The position numbers were made by a program, and so were the translations under genes. Of a stretch of 61,430 nt of DNA, positions 1-7,262 are shown piece by piece. Under the pieces are notes generated by a model, which was not told where the DNA came from, ran no database searches, and saw only the letters and a program-made list of their open reading frames with translations. The stretch's first letter is position 1. Each line of letters starts with the position of its first letter. This stretch comes from Clostridia bacterium (GTDB taxonomy: Bacteria; Bacillota; Clostridia; Acetivibrionales; DSM-2933), in the NCBI GenBank assembly GCA_026416815.1, contig JAOAEJ010000029.1, forward strand, positions 1 to 61,430. Direction: 5' to 3'.

Positions 1-112
1 TGCTTATAGCTTTTTACCTAAAAAGCCAAGCATTAAATCAAAATACCCTCAACTGGTGTAAACAGGTAGCCTATACCTCTATGCTATGATCTTTTTATTT
101 GTTAAGAATTTA

Positions 113-286
113 TCACCATTTATTCATCGAACTCACGTTAAGTAATATGCCACCGTCTTTCTCTTCTACCACTACCTTCTTTCCAGATGCAAATCCCAAA
201 TCAGAAAGCCACATACCCGATAACTGCAACAATGGAGACTCACCATCAAGCCAGTCTTTACCTACCGTAATAAGCCTTATACCCAT
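113..286 (-). CDS. SymE-family small protein (57 aa)
   Basis: A 57-residue minus-strand ORF from ATG at 286, with a GGGAGG ribosome binding site 10 bases upstream. The middle reads SPLLQLSGMWLSDLGFASG followed by KKVVVEEKDGGILL, which is the SymE pattern (P-x-L-x-L-x-G-x-W-L-x-x-x-G-F-x-x-G-x-x-V-x-V, then a short hydrophobic strand). SymE is an AbrB-fold protein; in E. coli it is an SOS-induced RNA-cleaving toxin held back by an antisense RNA. Whether this copy is toxic, or has an antisense RNA, cannot be told from sequence. A longer plus-strand ORF covers the same bases but has no ribosome site and low-complexity Ser/Thr/Pro content, so I take it as the shadow. Family call is fairly firm, function is inference. 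Confidence 0.7.
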   Translation of the reverse strand: MGIRLITVGKDWLDGESPLLQLSGMWLSDLGFASGKKVVVEEKDGGILLNVSSMNKW

Positions 287-820
287 AACAAATCAACCTC
301 CCTTAAAACTGAGTACGGCACATATAGCCTATAGACCTACTTCAGAAGCCTATGGCTGGCTTGAGAAATACCTCCTTTGGGGATATATGTCAACAGCTTT
401 TTTTCTATCTATTCAAGTAATTTCATTGCTAAATAAAGAGGAAGTGAGAGGGCATACACAGGGCAATGGGGTATTCCAAAAGGCATATGGACAGATTTTC
501 TTTCCTTGCAGATAGTTTAAGTAAGTACGCACCCACCATATATACAGGGACAAAAGTATAGGGTTGTAATACACTAAAATCCATAATCATACCAATAGTA
601 AACCTTGAAAATATGAGATATGAATGCGTTAGAAGGAGCTAAATAATATAAACCGCATCAAATAGACAGGATAATTTCTTAAGCGCTAATCCTTGATTCT
701 TTAGATAAATTGTGTAAGAGAATATAATAATGAAGCGTAGGAAACAATGCGTTTATAATTATTTATGTTATTAAGGAAGCACTATAGTGAATTATTCGCA
801 ATAAAAGGGTGGGCGATTTT
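287..820. other. Gene-poor stretch of 534 bp
   Basis: No convincing gene. On the minus strand there is a strong AAAGGAGG ribosome site near 373-380 with no usable start codon behind it and, just upstream of it, a TTGACA hexamer, so this may be the ruined 5' end of a gene that once lay before the SymE-like gene. The plus-strand part (520-820) holds only very short ORFs. It is the leader of the decayed permease that follows. I looked for a c-di-AMP (ydaO-type) riboswitch, which often precedes KimA-type genes, and did not recognise one. Confidence 0.4.
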
Positions 821-1178
821 TTGATACGAAGACTAAAAAGATTTATAATTGGCAGGCCTCTAAAAAATGAAGCACTTTCCGATGAAAAATACGGTATTCT
901 ATGGGGGTTGCCCATTCTGGCTAGCGACGCAATACCATCAGTTGCTTACGCAGGGCAGGAAATTTAATTCATACTTATACCTGCAATCAGCCTTATCAAT
1001 ATTACTTGTCGTACTGTTTAAAGCGAAAGTAACAAACTTAATTGGATTATATGCTATTGGTGTTTTCATCTCGTTTACCCTATCACAGTCAGGGATGTTT
1101 ATGAGGTGGGTAAAAAATAAAGGCAAAAACTGGATTACCAAAGCAATAGTTAAGATAATTGTTTCATTACTACATTAA
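821..1178 (+). pseudogene. Decayed KimA-like APC-family potassium permease
   Basis: The TTG at 821 follows AGGGTGGGCG and opens a frame reading RFIIGRPLKNEALSDEKYG, then a hydrophobic stretch ending SVAYAGQEI, which is the N-terminus of KimA/YdaO-type APC permeases. A TAA at about 969 stops it. In another frame the sequence resumes with LIGLYAIGVFISFTLSQSG and MRWVKNKGKNW, which is a segment from well past the middle of the same family (KimA has about 607 residues). So several hundred codons are missing between the two pieces, a stop interrupts the first, and nothing follows the second. B. subtilis KimA is a proton-coupled K+ importer shut by c-di-AMP. This relic cannot make that protein. The pseudogene call is strong because both pieces match one family in the right order. 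Confidence 0.8.
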
Positions 1179-1263
1179 CTGCGTATTATAATCATACCTT
1201 CTAATTTAATGTAATCATTAGGTATGATATGATACTAATTATAGTAAAATTAGAGGTGATAAC

Positions 1264-2046
1264 ATGTCTATTTTTCATAAAGCAATAGCAAGCGCAGGGT
1301 TTGGTTCAGCCAAAGTAGAAACTCACCTGGATACTCAAAAAATATGCAAGGGACAGCAAGCAACCGGTTTTATAAGTATTTTAGGTGGGAAAACTAAACA
1401 GAAGGCTTCTAAAGTATCTTTAATCCTTATGACATATATGGATATTGAAGAGGATAATTACGAAAATAGAAAGACTATTGAACTTTCAAAATTAGATATT
1501 GTACAAAATATACAAATTAAGCCTAATGATACACTTGAAATTCCCTTTTCATTTGTACTACCAAATGACACGCCTATTTCCTTGCGTGATAATACAATTT
1601 GGATTGAAACTAGTCTGGACATCAAAATGGCAATTGATCCATCTAATAAAAACTATGTTCAGGTGTTACCCCATCCCTTTATGCAGCGCATTTTAGATAT
1701 ACTACAAAAAAATCTGAAATTTGTTTTGACGAAACATGGGAATATATATGTTCCTAATAATGGTGTTCATCTTCCTATCGTTCAAATATTTGAATTTAAT
1801 CCTACATCACAATTTATTGAGAACCTTGATGAAGTGAAAATGATATTTTTCCCAGATGATTTAAGAGGGCTTGAGATAGTTATGCAATTTCCACAAAAAA
1901 CACTTGGCTCTCAGCAACATATCCATAAAGCTAGTTTCATAAATGATAGTAACGCTCGGATTTTTATTCCGAAAAAGGAATTCGAAAAGGACAATAGCAG
2001 TTTAGCTGATTTACTTTTACATAGTATACGAAGCCAGTTAGGATAG
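1264..2046 (+). CDS. spo0M: Spo0M-like sporulation-control protein
   Basis: A 260-residue soluble protein, close to the usual length of Spo0M (about 258 in Bacillus). The N-terminus SIFHKAIASAGFGSAKVET and the early stretch KGQQATGFISILGGK are typical of the family, which has an arrestin-like beta-sandwich. The ATG at 1264 follows TTAGAGGTGATAAC, a good ribosome site. In Bacillus Spo0M affects entry into sporulation and has been tied to cell-shape and division proteins; its exact biochemical role is not settled. The gene stands alone, with its own AT-rich upstream region and a decayed gene before it. Confidence 0.88.
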   Translation: MSIFHKAIASAGFGSAKVETHLDTQKICKGQQATGFISILGGKTKQKASKVSLILMTYMDIEEDNYENRKTIELSKLDIVQNIQIKPNDTLEIPFSFVLPNDTPISLRDNTIWIETSLDIKMAIDPSNKNYVQVLPHPFMQRILDILQKNLKFVLTKHGNIYVPNNGVHLPIVQIFEFNPTSQFIENLDEVKMIFFPDDLRGLEIVMQFPQKTLGSQQHIHKASFINDSNARIFIPKKEFEKDNSSLADLLLHSIRSQLG

Positions 2047-2080
2047 TTACTTAAAATTGAAGTTTCTAAAAGGTTTTCTG

Positions 2081-2209
2081 AATGCTGGTGTTGAAAATCT
2101 TGTGCAGGTAAAATCGGAGTACGCCAACATTTCCCCAAACTCCATGCTAAAAATGGTTACACCAGCAACCGTTGACATGGATACTCCGGTTACACCTATC
2201 ACCTTGTGA
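2081..2209 (+). pseudogene. Possible 3' remnant of an unknown gene
   Basis: Between spo0M and the acyltransferase gene one frame stays open and ends at a TGA at 2207-2209. Its last 42 codons have a protein-like composition (QVKSEYANISPNSMLKMV, then a run rich in T, P and V) but there is no start codon or ribosome site in that frame. It looks like the tail of a gene whose front has been lost. I do not recognise the family, and a chance open frame is possible. Confidence 0.3.
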
Positions 2210-2285
2210 CCGCTACCTTGACAAGCCTCAGTTTTTTATATTATGATTAAGTCTGATATTAAGAAGATAAATGGGGTTTTTGTCG

Positions 2286-3716
2286 ATGATTTTCTCTACA
2301 TATACTTTCATATTTATGTTTCTTCCCATAACATTCCTGACATACACAATACTAAATAAACTAAAACTCTACCCGGTTGCGAAGCTGTGGCTTGTACTAG
2401 CCTCATTTTACTTTTACGCCCAGGGGAGTATAAAATACCTGCCCCTGTTTGTTGGATGTGTTTTTATAAACTACATCATAGGGACAATGATAGTACAGGC
2501 AAGCGGTCCATATGCGCTTAGAAACAAGCGCATTTTACTTGCATTGGGGTTAATCCAGAATATAGGGCTGCTTGGATATTATAAATACACCGACTTTTTT
2601 ATAAAAAGCTATAATACGGTGTCTGGCGAGGCTATTCCATTAAGGAACCTTATACTTCCCATAGGTATTTCTTTCTTTACATTTCAGCTTATAGCTTTCC
2701 TGGTAGATTCTTATAGGGGTGAAACAAAGGAATACTCGGTTATAGACTACCTTATATTTATTACATTTTTCCCGCAGCTTATTGTAGGGCCTATTACTCA
2801 TCATAAGGAAATTGTTCCTCAGTTTGAAGATGAAAAACAGTCTTCATTTAACAAGCAAAGTTTTATGCTGGGGCTTTTTGTTTTCTCTATAGGCTGTGCT
2901 AAGAAAATTTTACTGGCAGATCCTCTGACAGCCTATGCCCAGCAGTTCTTTTTAAATATTGCTGACGCTGGGGTTTTTAAAACGTGGCTATCTGTTATAG
3001 CATATACCTTTTCCTATTACTTTGATTTATCCGGGTATGCTGATATGGCAATAGGCCTCGGGCTGTTCTTTAATATCAAGCTGCCTCAAAACTTCGATTC
3101 ACCTTATAAGGCTAGAAACTTCCGTGAATACTGGCGTAGATGGCACATCACGCTTTCCAGGTTTCTATCCGATTATGTGTTTAGAAGCGTATACAAAAAG
3201 GGCGCAGGGAGCTTTATGTTCTACACAGCCGTTATGATTACATTTCTGGTTTCGGGCTTTTGGCATGGGGCCGGATGGCGGTTTATTCTATGGGGTGTGA
3301 TAAACGGTATCCTTGTGTGTGCTGCTCACTTTATGACACGGCATAATCTGAAGCTGCCTTTCGCTTTAGCGTGGTTCCTTACTTTTGTAGGTATTGTAGG
3401 AACAAGAATATTATTTGTGTCATTAAGTACTTCACAAGCTTTTGACGTAATGAAAAAAATGTTTAACTTCAGTGAGTTTAAAGGCTTTGGTGTTGATAAG
3501 ATTTTTAATAGTGTGGTTATCTTTACCGCCTACAATTTATATATAATAGTAGTGTTGGTTATAGCTATGTGTATAGCGTTTTTTGCAAAAAACACCAGGG
3601 AGATTACCGATAAGTTTACTCCGAATTACAAATATGCTATTTGGGCAGCTGTTCTTTTTGTACTTTCCGTGTTCCAGATGACAGCGGTGTCTAAATTCCT
3701 ATACTTTCAATTTTGA
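2286..3716 (+). CDS. MBOAT-family O-acyltransferase (AlgI/PatA-like)
   Basis: A polytopic membrane protein of about 476 residues in the membrane-bound O-acyltransferase family. The hallmark FWHGAGWRFILWG, with the invariant catalytic histidine, lies two thirds of the way in, preceded by YWRRWHITLSRFLSDYVF. Such proteins pass acetyl (acyl) groups across the membrane to a periplasmic or extracellular partner that O-acetylates a polysaccharide or peptidoglycan. I start at ATG 2286 (MIFSTYTFIFMFLP), because AlgI homologues start with this motif and GGGG lies 9 bases upstream; ATG 2271 in the same frame would add five residues. The stop overlaps the ribosome site of the next gene, so the two are translationally coupled. 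Confidence 0.88.
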   Translation: MIFSTYTFIFMFLPITFLTYTILNKLKLYPVAKLWLVLASFYFYAQGSIKYLPLFVGCVFINYIIGTMIVQASGPYALRNKRILLALGLIQNIGLLGYYKYTDFFIKSYNTVSGEAIPLRNLILPIGISFFTFQLIAFLVDSYRGETKEYSVIDYLIFITFFPQLIVGPITHHKEIVPQFEDEKQSSFNKQSFMLGLFVFSIGCAKKILLADPLTAYAQQFFLNIADAGVFKTWLSVIAYTFSYYFDLSGYADMAIGLGLFFNIKLPQNFDSPYKARNFREYWRRWHITLSRFLSDYVFRSVYKKGAGSFMFYTAVMITFLVSGFWHGAGWRFILWGVINGILVCAAHFMTRHNLKLPFALAWFLTFVGIVGTRILFVSLSTSQAFDVMKKMFNFSEFKGFGVDKIFNSVVIFTAYNLYIIVVLVIAMCIAFFAKNTREITDKFTPNYKYAIWAAVLFVLSVFQMTAVSKFLYFQF

Positions 3717-3724
3717 GGTGCCAA

Positions 3725-5563
3725 ATGAAGTTCAGTAGATGGATTATTACCTTTATAATTGCTTCAGTAATGACAGCTATCCTGCTTTGCGGGTTTAACT
3801 TTATTGTAGACCCCTTTGGAGTGTTTGGCGATAAGTTTTTAAAGTGGTATTCATATGATATGGTGAACAATCCCAGGGCTGCAAAGATTGCATACCTCGA
3901 CCAATTTCATGATAAATATGACTCCTATATAATAGGCGGTTCAAAATCAAGCTCGATAAACCCTGCGCTTCTGAACAAATATTACGGCAATGCACGCTTT
4001 TATAGCATGATGATGTACGGCGGGGATTTTTACGATTATGAGAAAACCCTCTATTATCTAGTAGATAACTATAAAGTAAAAAACATTATTGTACACATGA
4101 GCTTACATGAAATAAGCCATTACCATCTTAAGAGTGATGAAATAAAGCAGAGCCTTCATGCAAAGGTGGAAGGTGAACCACTAAGCGGGTTCTATTTCAA
4201 GTATTTGACTCTAAATCCGACATACGGCTTCACAAAGCTGGAGGGGCTTGCAAAACGTGCAATTGATTCCTTTGAATACTCACAAATCAAACCGGAAGAA
4301 GGAGTCTACAACAAAGTCAAACGTGACGCGGAAAAAATAGATGACCTTGAAGAATACTTGAAAAACAATTCCTCCTTCTCCAAGCCTCAAGCCAAGCTGA
4401 CAGCAGGAGCTATGGACATGAATGTCGCTTCTCTTAAGCGTATGAAGGACTATTGTGAGAAAAGGAACATTACCTTTAAATTTATTGCAGGAGCCACATA
4501 CCAGGCTGAAATGCAGAGATATAATCTTGAGGACCTGAAAAAATACTGGAGGAAGCTTGTGCAGGTAACTGACTTTTGGGACTTTTCCGGCTATACTTCC
4601 ATAAGCTATGACCCCAGATATTTTTACGATCCAACACACTATAGGAATAGTGTGGGAAGAATGATGACAGCCTACATGTTCGGTGACAAGGATGTGTATG
4701 TACCGGAAAACTTCGGACACTACACCACCAAGGCTAATGTGGATGAGCATATTAACAAGGTATTTGCAGCCTCAGCTCAAAAAGCCGGTAAGGCAAAGGG
4801 CGAGAAAAAGGTACCGATAATCACATATCATCATATTGACACCGATGCAAGCAAGCTGAACTCAGTGGTTATATCACCGCAAAAATTTAAAAGTGATATG
4901 CTTGCATTGAAACAGGCAGGTTACGAGACAGTTTTTTTGAAGGACTTGGACGATTATGTGAATAATATAAAGGAGCTGCCTGCAAAACCTGTTGTCATAA
5001 CCTTTGATGACGGATATTTAAGCAATTACATGTATGCTTACCCCGTTCTCAAAGAGCTGGATATGAAAGCTACTATTGCTGTGATTGGTTGGTCTGTGGG
5101 AAAAACTAAATATAAAAATACCGATAAGCCTATAAACCCTCATTTTACATGGGAGCAGGGTAGGGAAATGTATGAGTCGGGGCATATAGACATCCAGAAC
5201 CATACCTTTGATTTGCATGAGCCCAATGAAACGGAATATCCTTACAGAAGGGGAGTCTTGCAGAAAAAGGATGAATTGGACGGGCCTTATAGCATAGTTC
5301 TAAAGCAGGATTGTCTTAAAATGAACAACTTGATAGAAGCCAATGTAGGAAATAAAGTGATAGCCCTTACTTACCCTTTTGGAGCGTTTAGTCATCTTTC
5401 AGAGCAAGTCATGTATGAACTGGGCTATAAGCTGACACTTACCACCAAGCCGGGTATAAACCGTATCAAAAAGGGAGATCCGCAAAGCCTATTCGAGTTA
5501 AAACGTATTAATGCCTCTTATGAACTACCAAGCAAAGACTTGGTAGATAAGCTGGACGATTAG
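3725..5563 (+). CDS. Membrane-anchored fusion: MBOAT partner domain plus polysaccharide deacetylase
   Basis: About 612 residues. One N-terminal membrane anchor (residues about 5-27) precedes a domain of some 320 residues with SYIIGGSKSSSINP near its start, which recalls the SGNH/AlgX-like partners encoded beside MBOAT genes. A basic Lys/Ala-rich linker follows, then a C-terminal NodB-type polysaccharide deacetylase domain starting IITYHHID, with VVITFDDGYLSNY (metal and catalytic Asp), QNHTFDLHE (metal His motif, slightly variant) and LTYPFGAF. So one chain may both acetylate and de-N-acetylate an extracellular glycan. I choose ATG 3725, four bases after GAGGTG; a TTG at 3713 is in frame but lacks a site. 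The N-domain assignment is weaker than the deacetylase. Confidence 0.82.
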   Translation: MKFSRWIITFIIASVMTAILLCGFNFIVDPFGVFGDKFLKWYSYDMVNNPRAAKIAYLDQFHDKYDSYIIGGSKSSSINPALLNKYYGNARFYSMMMYGGDFYDYEKTLYYLVDNYKVKNIIVHMSLHEISHYHLKSDEIKQSLHAKVEGEPLSGFYFKYLTLNPTYGFTKLEGLAKRAIDSFEYSQIKPEEGVYNKVKRDAEKIDDLEEYLKNNSSFSKPQAKLTAGAMDMNVASLKRMKDYCEKRNITFKFIAGATYQAEMQRYNLEDLKKYWRKLVQVTDFWDFSGYTSISYDPRYFYDPTHYRNSVGRMMTAYMFGDKDVYVPENFGHYTTKANVDEHINKVFAASAQKAGKAKGEKKVPIITYHHIDTDASKLNSVVISPQKFKSDMLALKQAGYETVFLKDLDDYVNNIKELPAKPVVITFDDGYLSNYMYAYPVLKELDMKATIAVIGWSVGKTKYKNTDKPINPHFTWEQGREMYESGHIDIQNHTFDLHEPNETEYPYRRGVLQKKDELDGPYSIVLKQDCLKMNNLIEANVGNKVIALTYPFGAFSHLSEQVMYELGYKLTLTTKPGINRIKKGDPQSLFELKRINASYELPSKDLVDKLDD

Positions 5564-5676
5564 AGTATATCCCTGAGCTATGCGCCGGTATATACTGAAA
5601 ACACAAACTTTCCAAAGCTGTTAATAAGCAAGTTGCCTGTAAAACAATAAAGTAAAAGCTTATAATGTCTAAAAAT

Positions 5677-5725
5677 ATAGGTTATCAAGAGAAATAGCAA
5701 AGAGCCGATTTCCTTGATAACCTAT
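5677..5725. terminator. Stem-loop between convergent genes
   Basis: ATAGGTTATCAAG at 5677-5689 pairs perfectly with CTTGATAACCTAT at 5713-5725, and an inner GAAAT/ATTTC adds five pairs with one bulged A. It lies between the convergent deacetylase and SEFIR genes. There is no long T-run on either side, so it may end transcripts only partly, or it may be a small inverted-repeat element. Confidence 0.6.
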
Positions 5726-5741
5726 TCCCAAAAAGCAAGCG

Positions 5742-6848
5742 TCACAGATATTTATACACATTAATTCGCATATTCTTCATTTCATAGATAACCTCAAGGC
5801 CATCTTGTATATATGAGTCATCAAATAACACTATACATAGCTCCGTTATATTCTGCCAGTGTTCGCTGTAAACAGGATATAAGTCATTACCATTAATATA
5901 CTTCAAATCGGATATTTTAATGGCTACGTCTTCATTGCAGCCTTCACTCTCAACCTCATAACAATACTTTGCAACTTTGGCACAGCTTCCATTAGATACA
6001 CCTGTAAGCTCCAGGTATATCCTTTTTATATTTCTTGATTTATTATTAAAGTCAAAGCAAAGATAGCCATTTTCGAATAATTGAGTAAAATCAACGTTCT
6101 TGCCGAATTTAATTGCATATCCGGCCCAATCAAGCTTAGATACGACTTCTGTATCTACCGAAAACTGTAGTCTATCCCCTATAGTTCTGCTTTTAACTTT
6201 ATTAGTTGCAGGGTGTGCATAAGCAAATCCTTGAAATATGTTTATTCGTGTATTTTCGGGGAAATCCGCCTCGTAATCTGCCACTGTATTTATGGACATT
6301 TTAGCTTTATGTGAGGATGTTGAATGCTCTTTGGGGTTAAATAGGAAGCCAGGGGCATGGCCTAAGGCTGGTCTCTTTTTTTCTGGTTTATTATAAATGT
6401 TTCTTAATAGTGTTTCATAGCCGATTTCAAATTTATCTTCGTCGGACATATCAATAAATATCCTCGTCCTCAAAAAGATAGGTAAGCAAGGCTTCCCGTC
6501 ATCACCCAACTCAGTCACTATAGGTATGAACTTTTCTGGAGCTTCGTTAGTATAAACTTCAGGCGTTATTAAATAGGTTTCCGCTCCAACCCCACTTTTC
6601 CTATTATCTGCTTTTAATTTGTAGCCTTTATCACATATTATAAGTACTTTATTCACATCTGGGGAAGTTACGCTTGACTCCATGAAAGAATAGTTATCAT
6701 GTCCCTCTTTTAAGTCCCATACGTCCAGAATGACATGTACACCATCTTTGGTAAGGCTCTCTGCAAGGTCCAAAACCCACTTTTTATGTTCTTCGTTTGT
6801 CCAACTATAGGAAATAAACACCTTAGGTGTTTTTCCTTCATGATTCAA
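5742..6848 (-). CDS. SEFIR/TIR-like domain protein with C-terminal beta-rich domain
   Basis: A 368-residue protein without signal peptide or membrane span. Residues about 8-140 are a SEFIR (TIR-superfamily) domain: KVFISYSWTNEEHKKWVLDL, then VHVILDVWDLKEGHD and VNKVLIICDKGYKLKAD, and GAETYLITPEVY. The C-terminal 190 residues are beta-rich with alternating hydrophobics (SKLDWAGYAIKFGKNVDF) and could be a jelly-roll, carbohydrate-binding-like fold; I do not recognise the family. TTG at 6848 is the start, seven bases after GGGAGG. Bacterial TIR/SEFIR proteins commonly act in anti-phage defence as NAD-consuming or signalling effectors, but no partner gene sits beside it and no catalytic Glu is proven here. 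Domain call firm, role open. Confidence 0.8.
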   Translation of the reverse strand: MNHEGKTPKVFISYSWTNEEHKKWVLDLAESLTKDGVHVILDVWDLKEGHDNYSFMESSVTSPDVNKVLIICDKGYKLKADNRKSGVGAETYLITPEVYTNEAPEKFIPIVTELGDDGKPCLPIFLRTRIFIDMSDEDKFEIGYETLLRNIYNKPEKKRPALGHAPGFLFNPKEHSTSSHKAKMSINTVADYEADFPENTRINIFQGFAYAHPATNKVKSRTIGDRLQFSVDTEVVSKLDWAGYAIKFGKNVDFTQLFENGYLCFDFNNKSRNIKRIYLELTGVSNGSCAKVAKYCYEVESEGCNEDVAIKISDLKYINGNDLYPVYSEHWQNITELCIVLFDDSYIQDGLEVIYEMKNMRINVYKYL

Positions 6849-6874
6849 GGCAATTCCTCCCTTGTTTTTTACAT

Positions 6875-6883
6875 ATTATAACA
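6875..6883 (-). promoter_or_regulatory. Extended -10 promoter element of the SEFIR gene
   Basis: Read on the minus strand the sequence is TGTTATAAT, a perfect extended -10 box (TGnTATAAT), about 27 bases before the TTG start at 6848. No good -35 is seen at 17 bases, as is usual for extended -10 promoters. Confidence 0.5.
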
Positions 6884-7051
6884 CATGTGGCTTGCAATTT
6901 GTATACAATTCTAACAGCAGTAATTTTAGCAACGTCGATACAGTTTCTAACTTTTAGTATATAACTATTTACATATATACATATTTACCTCATTAAAAAT
7001 CCCATTTAGTCCGATATAATTATATATAATTCATACAAGCAGGAGTGGGCG

Positions 7052-7159
7052 ATGAACTATTATTTGGAGCCCAACTCTATAAGGATTTTATCCAATCATA
7101 TAAATAAAGGATATAATCTCTCAGTCGAACAATTTAAGGAAACCGTAATATCGTATTAG
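7052..7159 (+). CDS. Small ORF of 35 residues, unknown
   Basis: ATG at 7052 follows AGGAGTGGGC at ideal distance and opens a 35-codon frame (MNYYLEPNSIRILSNHINKG and 15 more residues) ending in TAG at 7157. The good ribosome site suggests translation; the sequence reads like the first residues of a longer protein cut short. It sits in the 414 bp between the SEFIR gene and the first GGDEF gene, the rest of which holds only AT-rich promoter-like DNA. No family recognised. Confidence 0.35.
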   Translation: MNYYLEPNSIRILSNHINKGYNLSVEQFKETVISY

Positions 7160-7262
7160 CATATTTTGGAACAACCTATAAATAAAAAAGTAGTTTTATT
7201 AACCAGTTAACCATATATAATGATATAATATAATCATACTAATTAACATAAAGGGTGTCATT

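Noticed and set aside
99..515. 138-residue plus-strand ORF at the left edge
   Set aside because: Low-complexity Ser/Thr/Pro content, no ribosome site, and it lies antisense to the better-supported SymE-like gene.
640..820. c-di-AMP riboswitch before the KimA relic
   Set aside because: The conserved blocks of the ydaO motif were not found by eye.
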